Of a DNA stretch of 64,000 nt, positions 25,791 through 35,073 are shown one piece after another; the stretch's first letter is position 1; every line of letters begins with the position of its first letter. Source of the DNA: Nitrospira sp. (GTDB lineage: Bacteria; Nitrospirota; Nitrospiria; Nitrospirales; Nitrospiraceae). The stretch lies in NCBI GenBank assembly GCA_005116895.1, contig SWDO01000005.1:349678-413677 (forward strand), read 5' to 3'. The notes below the pieces were generated by a model that made no database searches, was not told the origin of the DNA, and worked only from the letters and a program-made list of their open reading frames with translations. Both the position numbers and the translations under genes were made by a program.

Positions 25791-25967
25791 TTACTTATGC
25801 ACAACCTTTCTAACGACGATATCCGTCTGTGGGTTAAGCTTATTCAGCTCCCGCTCCAAAGTGGCACGGATAAAACCACTCGTCGTGTATCCTTGTCGCT
25901 TGAGAGCGTCGAGTTGCTCCTTTAACTCGACAGGAAGTTGCACAACGATGCGAACAAGCTTAGACAT
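25791..25967 (-). CDS. Ribbon-helix-helix (CopG/Arc-type) DNA-binding protein
   Basis: A 58-residue protein starting at the ATG at 25967 (MSKLVRIVVQLPVELKEQLD), with GGGAG 8 nt upstream; the track ORF adds 17 codons without support. The pattern is a short N-terminal beta strand (VRIVVQLP), helix 1 (VELKEQLDALKRQG) and helix 2 (TTSGFIRATLERELNKL), as in dimeric ribbon-helix-helix repressors. It is the first gene of the 25-kb minus-strand polysaccharide locus and 40 bp upstream of the HD-GYP-like gene, so it is a candidate autoregulator of the operon or an orphan antitoxin-type regulator. No toxin gene is adjacent. Confidence 0.82.
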   Translation of the reverse strand: MSKLVRIVVQLPVELKEQLDALKRQGYTTSGFIRATLERELNKLNPQTDIVVRKVVHK

Positions 25968-26197
25968 GATCAGAACTCCCGTTGAGTAGAGTAGTAGCCT
26001 GGCACGAAACTTCTGCACATGCTGTGCCTTGCTAGCATCTGGTTAACAGTGTGAAAATGCTGATACTTTCGGCATGCTCTCTCAGCATCCCTGCCGGAAC
26101 GAGCCAAAAACTGTCATTGGTTACCGGTCTTGTACAGCCAAGGGATGCTTCCCAGAGGAGGGGGCTACTAAAGCCAAAAGAGAGGAGAAGTATGTCG
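25968..26197 (-). promoter_or_regulatory. Leader/promoter region of the polysaccharide locus with a stem-loop
   Basis: This 230-bp stretch between the comEC stop and the ribbon-helix-helix gene has no convincing ORF and should hold the operon promoter. On the minus strand GGCAGGGATGCTGAGAGAGCATGCC can fold with ATGCT/AGCAT and GGC/GCC arms around a GAGAG loop (about 26071-26095). I could not identify a sigma-70 or sigma-54 promoter with confidence, nor a known riboswitch. Confidence 0.4.
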
Positions 26198-28717
26198 TTA
26201 TGAGAATTGGAGGAAAAGCCGGTGCCAATTCAGGTACTCACAGCGCCAAAGACAACGCGGAAAGTCGACCGGTTGTACAATAAGATCTCGCATGCGGTTC
26301 ACCGTGAGCTCGGATGTTGAGAGCCGACCTGTCACCCAGATCGCTCCATCGCGGTCCGTACGAAAAACCGTACTGTGTTGATCTTGATAAGCTTGCAGTA
26401 CAGATTCGACAGGGTGTCCATAAGGATTGGCCGCACCAACCGAAACCACTGCATACTGTGGGTGCAGTTGCTGAATCCAGTCGTAATCCAGCGAGCTACG
26501 CGCCCCATGGTGCGGTACTTTCAGGACTGTCACCGGTTGATACCCTTCCGCGTTCAATTGTCTCAATCCACCAGTTTCAATATCAGCGGCAAAAAGGATG
26601 GAAGAGGGTCCACACTGCAGTCGCGAGACAATGGATAGATTATTCAAGAGTGTCCCGGTAGGGGACTGAGTCGACTCACGGACCACTGATGTTTCAGGTG
26701 GATTAAGAATGCTGAGTCGGCACTGGCCGGACCGTAACAAATCTTGGCCACGCACAGCGATGTGTTGATGGATCTGGTGATCACGAAGGGCTGCTTGTAG
26801 ATCTTCAACGAACTGTTCTGAACGTTCTCCCCCCCCACTCCAGTATTGTCCGACTGATAGATGCCGGAGCACCCAAATCAACCCACCAACGTGATCCAGT
26901 TGCTCATGTGTTCCCATGACATAGTCAATATGGTGAATTCCACGGCTCCACAGAAACGGCGCGACCACATTCTTTCCCATGTCAAATCGTTCATATCGAC
27001 CTCCGCCGTCGATAAGGACGATTTGACCATCCGGTAACTCAACAACAGCACTATCGCCTTGTCCAACATCAAGAAATGTGACACGCCAACGATCGCCGTC
27101 CGCTTGCGATTCAGGCGGACTCAGCCACCAACCAATCAACATCATCGTCAACCCGGCGCTTACAACTCGGACACGCCACGGTATTGCTCGGAAGCTTGTC
27201 ACCAGTAACCCAGAGTAAAAGAGGGCGAGCGCTGGTATTGATGGTGCTGCCACATACCACTCCCCTCCTGGGAAGCGGGCACACCACTGCAATCCAAGAA
27301 CCATCAATCCAAACAATTGCTCCATTGCTGAGCCAAGGATTAAAGATTCGGCCCCCGTCATAATCGTCCACAACGCGACAAACAGGCCCAGAGGCACCAA
27401 GATGATACCGGTGAATGGGACAGCGATCAAATTGGTCATAATCCCCATCCACGGAACCTGATTGAAATAGAACACAACCAGGGGCAACGTCGCCACGGTC
27501 ACAGCCGCGCTCATCGACAGCGCTTTGAGCGCATGGCTCATGAGGCGGTCTCTCAGCTGACTGTCGTGCCCTACCGAGTCGGCGTTCGCTGATGTGGTGA
27601 TGACGATCATTCTGATCATCGCGAGTACAGACAAAAATGACAGTTGAAAGGAAATGTCAAAAAGGGCACGCGGATCATGCAAGAGAATCGCCAGGAGGGC
27701 CACCGCCATCGTATGACCCAGATAGCGTTCATACCCTAGCCACGCCGCGATCATTGCCAGCGTGATCATCACGAGTGAACGCATGGTCGCTAACTCGGCT
27801 CCCGCCAGCAACGCATACAGCGCAACCGTGGGCCAGGCACACAGAATGGCAATCTTCGATGGCGTGACTGTTCGTGAAAGGGATAGTAAGAGAGCAGCGG
27901 GAAGCCTAAGGACAAGTCTTCTCACCAACCAAAAGGCCACGACGGCCACGAGTCCGAGATGTGAACCTGAGATCGAAAGCAAATGAACAGTTCCGGTCAC
28001 CATGAACCAGTCTTGGAGCTCTTGGTCAAGATAGCCTCGTTCACCGATGATCATGCCCAGAAACAGCCCTCGTGTGGGTTGGCCCAATGTTCTGAGTGCT
28101 GCCACACGTATCGAGGCCCTCCAATGATCGATCCGGTTCCATACGCTCCACAACCCTATTGGGGTCTCTGCATCTAACAACCTTACCGCCTGAGCACCGG
28201 TCACCGTGGTCATACCGTCGATACCGTGTCGTTCCAAATAGGCAGCATAATCGAATCCCCCCGGATTCAAGGACCCTCTTGGACGGTGCAGCTTTCCCTG
28301 AAACGCAATCCGGTCACCATGATGAAGCGTGATACCCGGGTCGCGCCATACAAGGCGTATGTGTCTCGCTTCAGAATCCAACGCATCTGTTTGAATCAGG
28401 ATCGTCTGACGCCCTACACTATGCTGAACTGGAGCGATAACTCGACCGGTGACTGAGGCATGACCTGTCTCATGAAGTGGCGGTGATATCCGGCGAGGCT
28501 CCGACGTCGGCGTGGCGAGGCTCCAGTAGACGACTCCCAAGAGGAGGCTAGAATAGAGGAACAATGCGGAAGATGAGTCGATATAACCGACTCGTTCGAG
28601 CAGGCTGAATCCAACGGCGATGCCCGCCAACAGCGCGATAACGGAGAGCGGAAAAGCTGAGATCTGTGCTCCGCACAGAAGACCGAGGACAAACACTGCG
28701 GCGAGGGACGGGAGCAT
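26198..28717 (-). CDS. comEC: ComEC/Rec2 family DNA-uptake channel
   Basis: An 839-aa inner-membrane protein with the full ComEC layout: N-terminal hydrophobic helices and a DUF4131-like soluble part, the competence domain (RGLFLGMIIGERGYLDQELQDWFMVTGTVHLLSISGSHLGLVA, ~215-258) with multiple helices, and a C-terminal metallo-beta-lactamase domain (FLDVGQGDSAVVELPDGQ, ~545; GTHEQLDHVGGL, ~595; VPHHGARSSLDY, ~750). In transformable bacteria it carries single-stranded DNA across the inner membrane. GAGGGAACCTC precedes the ATG. It lies 34 bp downstream of glmM on the same strand. No other competence gene is in the window, so actual competence is not shown. Confidence 0.93.
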   Translation of the reverse strand: MLPSLAAVFVLGLLCGAQISAFPLSVIALLAGIAVGFSLLERVGYIDSSSALFLYSSLLLGVVYWSLATPTSEPRRISPPLHETGHASVTGRVIAPVQHSVGRQTILIQTDALDSEARHIRLVWRDPGITLHHGDRIAFQGKLHRPRGSLNPGGFDYAAYLERHGIDGMTTVTGAQAVRLLDAETPIGLWSVWNRIDHWRASIRVAALRTLGQPTRGLFLGMIIGERGYLDQELQDWFMVTGTVHLLSISGSHLGLVAVVAFWLVRRLVLRLPAALLLSLSRTVTPSKIAILCAWPTVALYALLAGAELATMRSLVMITLAMIAAWLGYERYLGHTMAVALLAILLHDPRALFDISFQLSFLSVLAMIRMIVITTSANADSVGHDSQLRDRLMSHALKALSMSAAVTVATLPLVVFYFNQVPWMGIMTNLIAVPFTGIILVPLGLFVALWTIMTGAESLILGSAMEQLFGLMVLGLQWCARFPGGEWYVAAPSIPALALFYSGLLVTSFRAIPWRVRVVSAGLTMMLIGWWLSPPESQADGDRWRVTFLDVGQGDSAVVELPDGQIVLIDGGGRYERFDMGKNVVAPFLWSRGIHHIDYVMGTHEQLDHVGGLIWVLRHLSVGQYWSGGGERSEQFVEDLQAALRDHQIHQHIAVRGQDLLRSGQCRLSILNPPETSVVRESTQSPTGTLLNNLSIVSRLQCGPSSILFAADIETGGLRQLNAEGYQPVTVLKVPHHGARSSLDYDWIQQLHPQYAVVSVGAANPYGHPVESVLQAYQDQHSTVFRTDRDGAIWVTGRLSTSELTVNRMRDLIVQPVDFPRCLWRCEYLNWHRLFLQFS

Positions 28718-28751
28718 GAGGTTCCCTCATGTACCGGGGAGGAGGGAAGAC

Positions 28752-30104
28752 TCAGCCAATATGCTTTCGCACGACTCTGGCAAGCTCCTCAGCCACTTCC
28801 TTGACCATGGTAGACTGTTCTCCTTCCACCATGACCCGCAATAGCGGCTCTGTCCCGGAATATCTGACGAGAACTCGCCCACACCCGTTCAAGCGACGTT
28901 CGCTCTCTTGTATGGCGCAATCAATGTCTGGAATCGATTCCAATCGCGGCTTCTTCGTGACCTGCACATTTACCAACACTTGCGGTACGGCTGTCATCGC
29001 CTGAGCCAACTCGGATAGCGGCTTCTTCGTTCGCTTCACCAATGACAATATCTGCAGAGCTGAGATCAGACCATCTCCGGTCGTGTTATGGTCAAGGAAT
29101 ATGAAATGTCCCGATTGCTCGCCGCCGAAATTATAGCCCTCCGCCAACATTCGTTCGAGCAGATATCGATCCCCGACTGGCGTCCGAATCAGCTTGACGC
29201 CCGCCTTTGACATCGATAGCTCCAGTCCAAAGTTGCTCATCACGGTTCCGACCAAGGTCTGCTTGGAGAGGAGTCCGTTTCGATGAAGGTCCAGGCCCAA
29301 AGCCGCCATGACATGGTCTCCATCGATAATCTTGCCTTGCTCGCAGACAAATACTGCTCGATCGGCGTCCCCATCCAAGGCAATTCCGAGATCGGCTTTG
29401 TGGCGGAGCACTTCCTCCTGAAGAAGCCCAGGATGAACGGCGCCACACCCAGCGTTGATATTCATCCCGTCCGGTTTATTGGCGATGACTTCAACCGTAG
29501 CTCCCAATTCTCTGAGGACCATCGGAGCGACCTTGTATGCCGCACCATTCGCGCAATCGACAACGAGCTTGACCCCCTGGAAATCCAAGTCCTTGGGTAA
29601 CGACCGCTTTGCAAATTCAATATAGCGCCCCTCTGCATCGTCGATGCGGTAGGCTTTACCGATGAGGTCGGCCGTCGGACGAAGATGGCTGATTTCATCC
29701 GACACGATGAGCTCTTCAATACGCGCTTCCACATCGTCTGGGAGCTTAAATCCGTCGCTTGAAAAGAATTTAATTCCATTGTCTTGGTAAGGATTGTGTG
29801 ACGCCGAAATGACCACCCCTGCATCAGCCCGTAGACTCCTGGTCAAGAACGCGATCGCCGGCGTGGGCATTGGCCCGACTAGCAGCACATCCACCCCCAT
29901 CGAACAGATACCTGCCATCAACGCAGATTCAAGCATATACCCGGAAATACGAGTGTCTTTGCCAATGACAATCTGATGGCGGCCCGCTCGTCGCATGAAA
30001 ATATGTGCGGCGGCTCGTCCAAGCTGCATCGCCATTTCACTAGTCATGGGATCGAGATTGGCGACCCCTCGGACACCGTCGGTTCCAAATAATTTACGCA
30101 TCAT
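28752..30104 (-). CDS. glmM: Phosphoglucosamine mutase
   Basis: A 450-aa alpha-D-phosphohexomutase that interconverts GlcN-6-P and GlcN-1-P on the way to UDP-GlcNAc for peptidoglycan, LPS and exopolysaccharide. It begins [15 protein letters not shown], has the phosphoserine loop [18 protein letters not shown] (~97-114), the metal-binding DGDADRAVF (~240), the sugar-binding GGEQSGH (~323) and the phosphate-binding [12 protein letters not shown] (~420). GGAGGGGC precedes two adjacent ATG codons (30104 or 30101). It overlaps the folP stop by 11 bp, an arrangement (folP-glmM, often with ftsH and tilS) common in many bacteria. Confidence 0.97.
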   Translation of the reverse strand: MMRKLFGTDGVRGVANLDPMTSEMAMQLGRAAAHIFMRRAGRHQIVIGKDTRISGYMLESALMAGICSMGVDVLLVGPMPTPAIAFLTRSLRADAGVVISASHNPYQDNGIKFFSSDGFKLPDDVEARIEELIVSDEISHLRPTADLIGKAYRIDDAEGRYIEFAKRSLPKDLDFQGVKLVVDCANGAAYKVAPMVLRELGATVEVIANKPDGMNINAGCGAVHPGLLQEEVLRHKADLGIALDGDADRAVFVCEQGKIIDGDHVMAALGLDLHRNGLLSKQTLVGTVMSNFGLELSMSKAGVKLIRTPVGDRYLLERMLAEGYNFGGEQSGHFIFLDHNTTGDGLISALQILSLVKRTKKPLSELAQAMTAVPQVLVNVQVTKKPRLESIPDIDCAIQESERRLNGCGRVLVRYSGTEPLLRVMVEGEQSTMVKEVAEELARVVRKHIG

Positions 30105-30993
30105 GCCCCTCCCGGCGAGACGACCAGCGTGGATTCAACGCGGCAGCCATCTTGACTACATCAATCATCATGGCAACATCATGGACACGCAGAATGTGAG
30201 CGCCTCGATCAACTGCCAGTGCCACCGCCGCTGCGGTTCCCCATTCTCGATGTTCAACAGACCGTTCAACCACATTCCCAATAAACGCCTTTCGTGACAA
30301 CCCAGCCAATATGGGGCGGTTCAATGCCGCGATAGCAGATAACCCATCAAGAAGGTCTAGGTTATGATTCACCAGCTTACCAAAACCAAAGCCTGGATCA
30401 AGCACGATGTTCGTTCCAGCAATCCCTGCACGAAGAGCCATTTGCACACGTTCATCAAGAAAGCGCACCACTTCGCCGACCACGTCAGAATACTGTGGTG
30501 ATTGTTGCATCGTTTGCGGAGTCCCTTGCATGTGCATCAGAACAACCGCCGCATCGAAGCGGGCAATGACCGACGCCATGGCAGGATCTTGTCGCAGTGC
30601 GCTCACGTCGTTGATGATCGACGCTCCACAATCCAGGGCGACTTCAGCGACTCGCGACTTGGTGGTATCGATTGAGATTGGGACCGACGCACGATGGGCC
30701 AGCCCCTTCAGGACCGGGATAACGTGAGCCAGTTCATCCTGTTCACTGACGGAACGAGCGCCTGGCCGAGTGGACTCTCCCCCGACATCGATGAGATCCG
30801 CCCCCTGCTCAATAAGTTCCAGCGCATGGGCAATCGCTCGTTCAGACTCAACATAGCGCCCACCATCATAGAAAGAATCAGTCGTGACATTCACGATGCC
30901 CATAACAAGCGGACGCCCTTTGCAATGAATTTCTCGCCCTTTGGCAGAGAACCACTGTTGCCTTGTGAGGGCCTGAGATGAGACTGGATCCAA
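30094..30993 (-). CDS. folP: Dihydropteroate synthase
   Basis: A 299-aa TIM-barrel enzyme that condenses p-aminobenzoate with the dihydropterin pyrophosphate in folate synthesis. Signatures are [17 protein letters not shown] (~30), [14 protein letters not shown] (~62), [14 protein letters not shown] (~103), INDVSA (~122) and LDPGFGFGK (~198). The apparent start is a TTG codon (TTGGATCCAGTC) following GGAATAGG; no in-frame ATG precedes the conserved core, since the first later Met is inside LVMGIVN. It is followed immediately by glmM. Function is confident from motifs. Confidence 0.95.
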   Translation of the reverse strand: MDPVSSQALTRQQWFSAKGREIHCKGRPLVMGIVNVTTDSFYDGGRYVESERAIAHALELIEQGADLIDVGGESTRPGARSVSEQDELAHVIPVLKGLAHRASVPISIDTTKSRVAEVALDCGASIINDVSALRQDPAMASVIARFDAAVVLMHMQGTPQTMQQSPQYSDVVGEVVRFLDERVQMALRAGIAGTNIVLDPGFGFGKLVNHNLDLLDGLSAIAALNRPILAGLSRKAFIGNVVERSVEHREWGTAAAVALAVDRGAHILRVHDVAMMIDVVKMAAALNPRWSSRREGHDA

Positions 30994-31093
30994 CCTATTC
31001 CACCAATGAAAGAAGCATGCAAACCGTCATTCCGATTCCTTTGTCGGAATTAGACAGCGTGCAGACCATAGATACAGCACAACAGGGTCAACG

Positions 31094-31119
31094 GTGCCAA
31101 CGCAAACGAGCGTTGGCAC
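31094..31119 (-). terminator. Perfect 10-bp stem-loop after ftsH
   Basis: GTGCCAACGC and GCGTTGGCAC are perfect inverted arms around a 6-nt loop, beginning 6 nt after the ftsH TAA on the minus strand. No U tract follows, so it is either a rho-independent-like terminator of weak type or a 3' stabilising hairpin. It marks a likely transcript boundary between ftsH and folP. Confidence 0.55.
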
Positions 31120-31124
31120 GATAC

Positions 31125-32936
31125 TTAGGCTGGAACTGTTTGAGAGGAGGATTGCAACAGAATCTGATCAATTTCCGGTGCGTCGAGCACTTCTTTTTCA
31201 AGTAATGCCTCAGCCAACGCCTTTAGACTCGTCATCTGCTCGGTCAGCACACGCTTGGCACGCTCATAATTTTCCGTGACTAATCGCTTAATCTCCAAGT
31301 CGATTTCAAGCGCAACTTGATCACTGACATCTCGTTTCGTAGCAAAATCTCGTCCGAGAAATACCGAATCTTCCTTTTGTCCAAAGGTCAATGGTCCCAA
31401 CTTCTCACTCATACCCCATTCACATACCATCTTGCGAGCAAGGTCCGTCGCACGTTCAAGATCGTTACCGGCTCCGGTTGTGACATGTTTGAATACAAGC
31501 TCTTCAGCGACACGTCCACCCATCAGAATAGCCAAGGTATTGTAGAGAAATTCTTTGGAGTAGTTATGTCGATCATCTGTCGGCAGCTGCATCGTCACGC
31601 CCAAGGCCCGTCCTCTTGGAATGATCGTCACCTTATGAACAGGGTCCGTCCCCGGTATGAGCTTTGCCATCAATGCGTGGCCGGCTTCGTGGTAGGCGGT
31701 AATTCTCTTTTCTTCATCGGTGAGAATCATGCTCTTCCGTTCGGCCCCCATCATCACCTTATCTTTCGCCATCTCGAAGTCTATATTTTCGACTTCCTTC
31801 TTGTTCTGGCGAGCCGCCCAGAGCGCCGCTTCATTCACTAGGTTTTCAAGATCAGCGCCTGAAAATCCAGGAGTTCCTCTGGCGATCTTTTCCAATTCGA
31901 CATTCGTAGCGACAGGAACTTTCTTCGTATGGACCTTCAAGATTTCAGACCGGCCTTTGAGATCCGGGCGATTGACCACCACCTGCCGATCAAAGCGTCC
32001 AGGTCTCAGCAAAGCTGGGTCGAGAACATCAGGGCGATTGGTCGCCGCAACCAAAATGACTCCCTCGGTCGTGTCGAAGCCGTCCATTTCGACGAGCAAT
32101 TGATTGAGCGTTTGTTCACGTTCATCATGCCCACCGCCGAGACCTGCGCCACGCAAACGACCGACCGCATCAATTTCATCGATAAAAATAATACAAGGGG
32201 CATGCTTCTTCCCTTGTTCAAATAGATCCCTGACCCGCGAGGCTCCGACACCTACAAACATCTCTACAAAATCAGATCCACTAATACTGAAGAACGGCAC
32301 TCCGGCTTCTCCGGCTATTGCCTTCGCAAGCAAGGTTTTTCCTGTTCCAGGAGGGCCGACGACCAGCACACCCTTCGGGATGCGCCCACCAAGCTTCTGA
32401 AACTTACGAGGATCTTTCAGGAACTCAATGATTTCAAGAACTTCTTCTTTCGCCTCATCAACGCCAGCAACGTCTGAAAACGTGATCTTCTTTCGTTCTT
32501 CCGTCAGCATGCGGGCGCGACTCTTTCCGAATGACAGAGCCTTATTCCCCCCAATTTGCATCTGACGCATTAGGAAAAACCAGAGACCAAGGAACAGGAT
32601 AAATGGTCCCCACGTAACCAGGAACGTGATATACCACGGACTCTCATCCGGTGGTTTCACCTCAATCTGAACATCCTTCTCACGAAGGACCTTCACAAAC
32701 TCAGGGTAATCAGCTGAATAGGTACGAATGCGAGTTTTGTCCTTCAGGACCCCGCTGATGTGATTACCCTTGATGATGACTTTTTCAAAATCACCCTTGT
32801 CGAGCTTGGCCATAAAATCGCTGAATATCACTTCTTCTTCAGGCGCATGAGTCGGCACGCTGAACAGATTGAACAGGAGAATCATGAACAAGCCGACCAC
32901 CACCCAGAAAAGCAGGTTCTTGACCCGGGAATTCAT
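31125..32936 (-). CDS. ftsH: ATP-dependent zinc metalloprotease FtsH
   Basis: A 603-aa membrane-anchored AAA+ protease that degrades short-lived and misassembled membrane proteins. I chose the ATG at 32936 ([21 protein letters not shown]), which has AAGGAG about 8 nt upstream, over the track start 11 codons earlier. TM1 is near residues 7-24, a periplasmic domain follows, TM2 is [21 protein letters not shown] (~98-118), the AAA module has Walker A GPPGTGKT (~190), Walker [12 protein letters not shown] and the SRH, and the zinc site is HEAGH (~415). The neighbours hpt-tilS upstream match a widely conserved tilS-hpt-ftsH order. Confidence 0.97.
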   Translation of the reverse strand: MNSRVKNLLFWVVVGLFMILLFNLFSVPTHAPEEEVIFSDFMAKLDKGDFEKVIIKGNHISGVLKDKTRIRTYSADYPEFVKVLREKDVQIEVKPPDESPWYITFLVTWGPFILFLGLWFFLMRQMQIGGNKALSFGKSRARMLTEERKKITFSDVAGVDEAKEEVLEIIEFLKDPRKFQKLGGRIPKGVLVVGPPGTGKTLLAKAIAGEAGVPFFSISGSDFVEMFVGVGASRVRDLFEQGKKHAPCIIFIDEIDAVGRLRGAGLGGGHDEREQTLNQLLVEMDGFDTTEGVILVAATNRPDVLDPALLRPGRFDRQVVVNRPDLKGRSEILKVHTKKVPVATNVELEKIARGTPGFSGADLENLVNEAALWAARQNKKEVENIDFEMAKDKVMMGAERKSMILTDEEKRITAYHEAGHALMAKLIPGTDPVHKVTIIPRGRALGVTMQLPTDDRHNYSKEFLYNTLAILMGGRVAEELVFKHVTTGAGNDLERATDLARKMVCEWGMSEKLGPLTFGQKEDSVFLGRDFATKRDVSDQVALEIDLEIKRLVTENYERAKRVLTEQMTSLKALAEALLEKEVLDAPEIDQILLQSSSQTVPA

Positions 32937-33035
32937 CCAGTTCTCCTTCGCAATAGCATTGGAGGCCACGTATGTAGAAACCGTGGTGATGTTAGCATAG
33001 CCCTGCGCAAATTGCCAACAGCTCGTGAGAAAACT

Positions 33036-33578
33036 CTACTCCTCTTGCTGGTTGAGCTGGTCGAGAACGGCGAGGTATGGAAGGTTCCGGTACTGTTGTT
33101 GGTAATCAAGTCCATACCCAACGACATACTGGTTCGGAATTCTGAACCCAATATACTGCAACGGGACATCAACGACGCGGCGTTCTGGCTTACTCAGCAA
33201 GGTGCAGACCTTGATGCTTCTCGGTTTCTGCTTGGCCAGCGCCTTGGTAAGATATTGAACCGTTAATCCCGAATCGACGATATCCTCAACCAGTAGCACA
33301 TCTCTATTCTTGATCTTTTCGGTCAGCTCGGTCACGAGCTTGACCTTCCCGGACGTCTTCGCTTGCGTTCCGTAGCTCGTCACGATGATGAAATCGACCT
33401 GCACTGGAATTCGAATCGCTCGTGCCAAATCGGCAAAAAACGCATAGGCCCCCTTGAGCACACCGACAAGCACGAGGTCCTTGCCGGCATAGTCGGCGCT
33501 GATCTGTCGTCCCAGCTCACGGATGCGGCTTCGCATCTGCTCTTGGGTCACGATCGGACGTCCAAACATACGTTCCAT
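33036..33578 (-). CDS. hpt: Hypoxanthine phosphoribosyltransferase
   Basis: A 180-aa type I phosphoribosyltransferase for purine salvage (hypoxanthine or guanine plus PRPP). The start at 33578 (MERMFGRPIVTQEQM) fits the family length and falls just after the tilS stop; the track ORF of 233 aa extends into tilS. Motifs: LVLVGVLKGAYAFFADL (~38-54), DFIIVTSYGTQAKTSGKVKL (~70), and the PRPP loop VLLVEDIVDSGLTVQYL (~98-114). Near the C-terminus is VGYGLDYQQQYRNLPYLAVL, typical of Hpt. Confidence 0.95.
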   Translation of the reverse strand: MERMFGRPIVTQEQMRSRIRELGRQISADYAGKDLVLVGVLKGAYAFFADLARAIRIPVQVDFIIVTSYGTQAKTSGKVKLVTELTEKIKNRDVLLVEDIVDSGLTVQYLTKALAKQKPRSIKVCTLLSKPERRVVDVPLQYIGFRIPNQYVVGYGLDYQQQYRNLPYLAVLDQLNQQEE

Positions 33579-33597
33579 CTCACTCAGTTCCTTCCGT

Positions 33598-35073
33598 TCA
33601 CGATAGATCTTCGCACGTGAAGACCAGACAGCGTTTTGTGGTGGCAGTGGGTACCCAGCGTTCATCCTGTCGATAGCCAACGACCCACAGGATTCCCTCG
33701 GGAGCCACCACCAGGGGAATGCGCGATCGGACTGCAATCGGTATCTTCAGATCCGTAAAAAAATCCTGGAGCTTCTTTGACTGCCCTCCCATGCCAGAGG
33801 GATGAAATCGATCTCCCGGCAACCAATTCCGTACCATCAGTGGCCGAGACACCTGATCGGCATCCACCAGAATCCGACCTTTTCCGAGAGGAGCACCCAG
33901 CTGGCTACCTGCCTGCTGTTGTACCTGAAGTCGTTGACCCGTTCCAGACCATAGAAGCTCTCCAGGCACAGATAAGAATTCCTGACAGCTGCCATGCGGT
34001 TGTCCAACATGGGAGATCGCTCGTGCTTGAAGCGGAACAAACCGTAGATGGCGATCACTGACAACAACGTGCCCTCCCTTCACATCGAGACGTGAACCAG
34101 ATTCCCTCTTTGAGGCCAGGCGAATAATGCGATCAACCGTTCGGAGACTGGGGGAGTAAGATTGGTCATCAGACTGCCGAAAGAGGTTTCGGATACAACG
34201 CCGTTGAAGGGATACTGGAAGTTCTAGAAGAGACACCCGATCGATCGTCCAGCCTCCGTCGGATGCGCGTGCCATAGCAGAAGAGGAGAGGGCGGTACTC
34301 TGCTGATCCAGATAGCGATCGTCTTCCCTGCAGATCTCTGCGAGCCTACAGAGCGCATTGACGCTTGATGGGACCAGCTGAGTCAGAACAGGAATGATCT
34401 CCCTCCTTACTCGGTTCCGCAGGTAATGCGGTTTGACATTGCTGGAGTCCTCACGAAAGGACAAGCCCGCCTTGCACAGATACGCCAGAATCTCCTGCCG
34501 CGTCGTCTCATACAAAGGTCGAATCACATGGTGATCCCGGAACGCTGGCATGCCGGACAGACCAGTCAATCCTGCACCACGAAGCATCCAGAGCACGACG
34601 GTCTCCGCTTGGTCGTTTGCCGTATGGCCCACGGCAATGCGATCGGCCCCACATTGCTCAGCAATCTCCTGCATCACACGATAGCGGAGGTCACGGGCCA
34701 CAGCCTGCAAGGATGCCCTGCGCCTTTCGATCTGCAATCCAACCCGTCGAACATGGAGAGACACTCCGAGCTCTTGGCAAAACGCCTCTACAAATTGTTG
34801 GTCCCCCTCGGACTCATCCCCTCGCAATCCATAGTTGCAATGAACGGCTGACAGGGTCAACGCCCAACTGGACCGGAGATGAGAGAGGATCGATAACAAT
34901 GCGACGGAGTCCGGGCCACCCGAGATGGCGACCACTATATGCTGTCCGTGTTGAAAAAGGCTTCTGGACCGAATCGTTCGAACCACCCGATGTACTAGCG
35001 GAAGCCAGGCCATTGTATTGATAGATCTGCTTAAGACCGGTTGCAAGGACTCATCGCTTTCCGATTGTTTCAT
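33598..35073 (-). CDS. tilS: tRNA(Ile)-lysidine synthase
   Basis: A 491-aa N-type ATP pyrophosphatase that converts C34 of the CAU-anticodon tRNA-Ile to lysidine. The PP-loop is VVAISGGPDSVALLSIL (~46-62), with HCNYGLRGDES (~78), GHTANDQAETVVLWMLRGAGLTGLSGM (~147-173), and a C-terminal TilS domain (RNWLPGDRFHPSGMGGQSKKLQDFFTDLKIP). The ATG at 35073 overlaps ribF by 23 bp; the Met at residue 21 (35013) is an alternative start and neither has a clear ribosome binding site. It is followed by hpt and ftsH. Confidence 0.95.
   Translation of the reverse strand: MKQSESDESLQPVLSRSINTMAWLPLVHRVVRTIRSRSLFQHGQHIVVAISGGPDSVALLSILSHLRSSWALTLSAVHCNYGLRGDESEGDQQFVEAFCQELGVSLHVRRVGLQIERRRASLQAVARDLRYRVMQEIAEQCGADRIAVGHTANDQAETVVLWMLRGAGLTGLSGMPAFRDHHVIRPLYETTRQEILAYLCKAGLSFREDSSNVKPHYLRNRVRREIIPVLTQLVPSSVNALCRLAEICREDDRYLDQQSTALSSSAMARASDGGWTIDRVSLLELPVSLQRRCIRNLFRQSDDQSYSPSLRTVDRIIRLASKRESGSRLDVKGGHVVVSDRHLRFVPLQARAISHVGQPHGSCQEFLSVPGELLWSGTGQRLQVQQQAGSQLGAPLGKGRILVDADQVSRPLMVRNWLPGDRFHPSGMGGQSKKLQDFFTDLKIPIAVRSRIPLVVAPEGILWVVGYRQDERWVPTATTKRCLVFTCEDLS

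Noticed and set aside
694-25967. PEP-CTERM/exosortase-type polysaccharide locus
   Set aside because: No exosortase, PEP-CTERM protein or PrsK/PrsR-type regulators are encoded here, despite the AsnB and Wza/Wzc similarity in layout.
25999-26018. TGGCACG followed by TTCTGC resembling a sigma-54 promoter
   Set aside because: The GG to GC spacing is 12 rather than 10 and the motif is on the plus strand, pointing into the comEC 3' end.
26100-26200. Possible cyclic-di-GMP riboswitch before the polysaccharide operon
   Set aside because: I could not find the conserved GEMM core or tetraloop receptor pattern on either strand.
26074-26283. 69-aa plus-strand ORF in the comEC/operon gap
   Set aside because: It overlaps the comEC 3' end antisense, has no ribosome binding site and no protein-like features.
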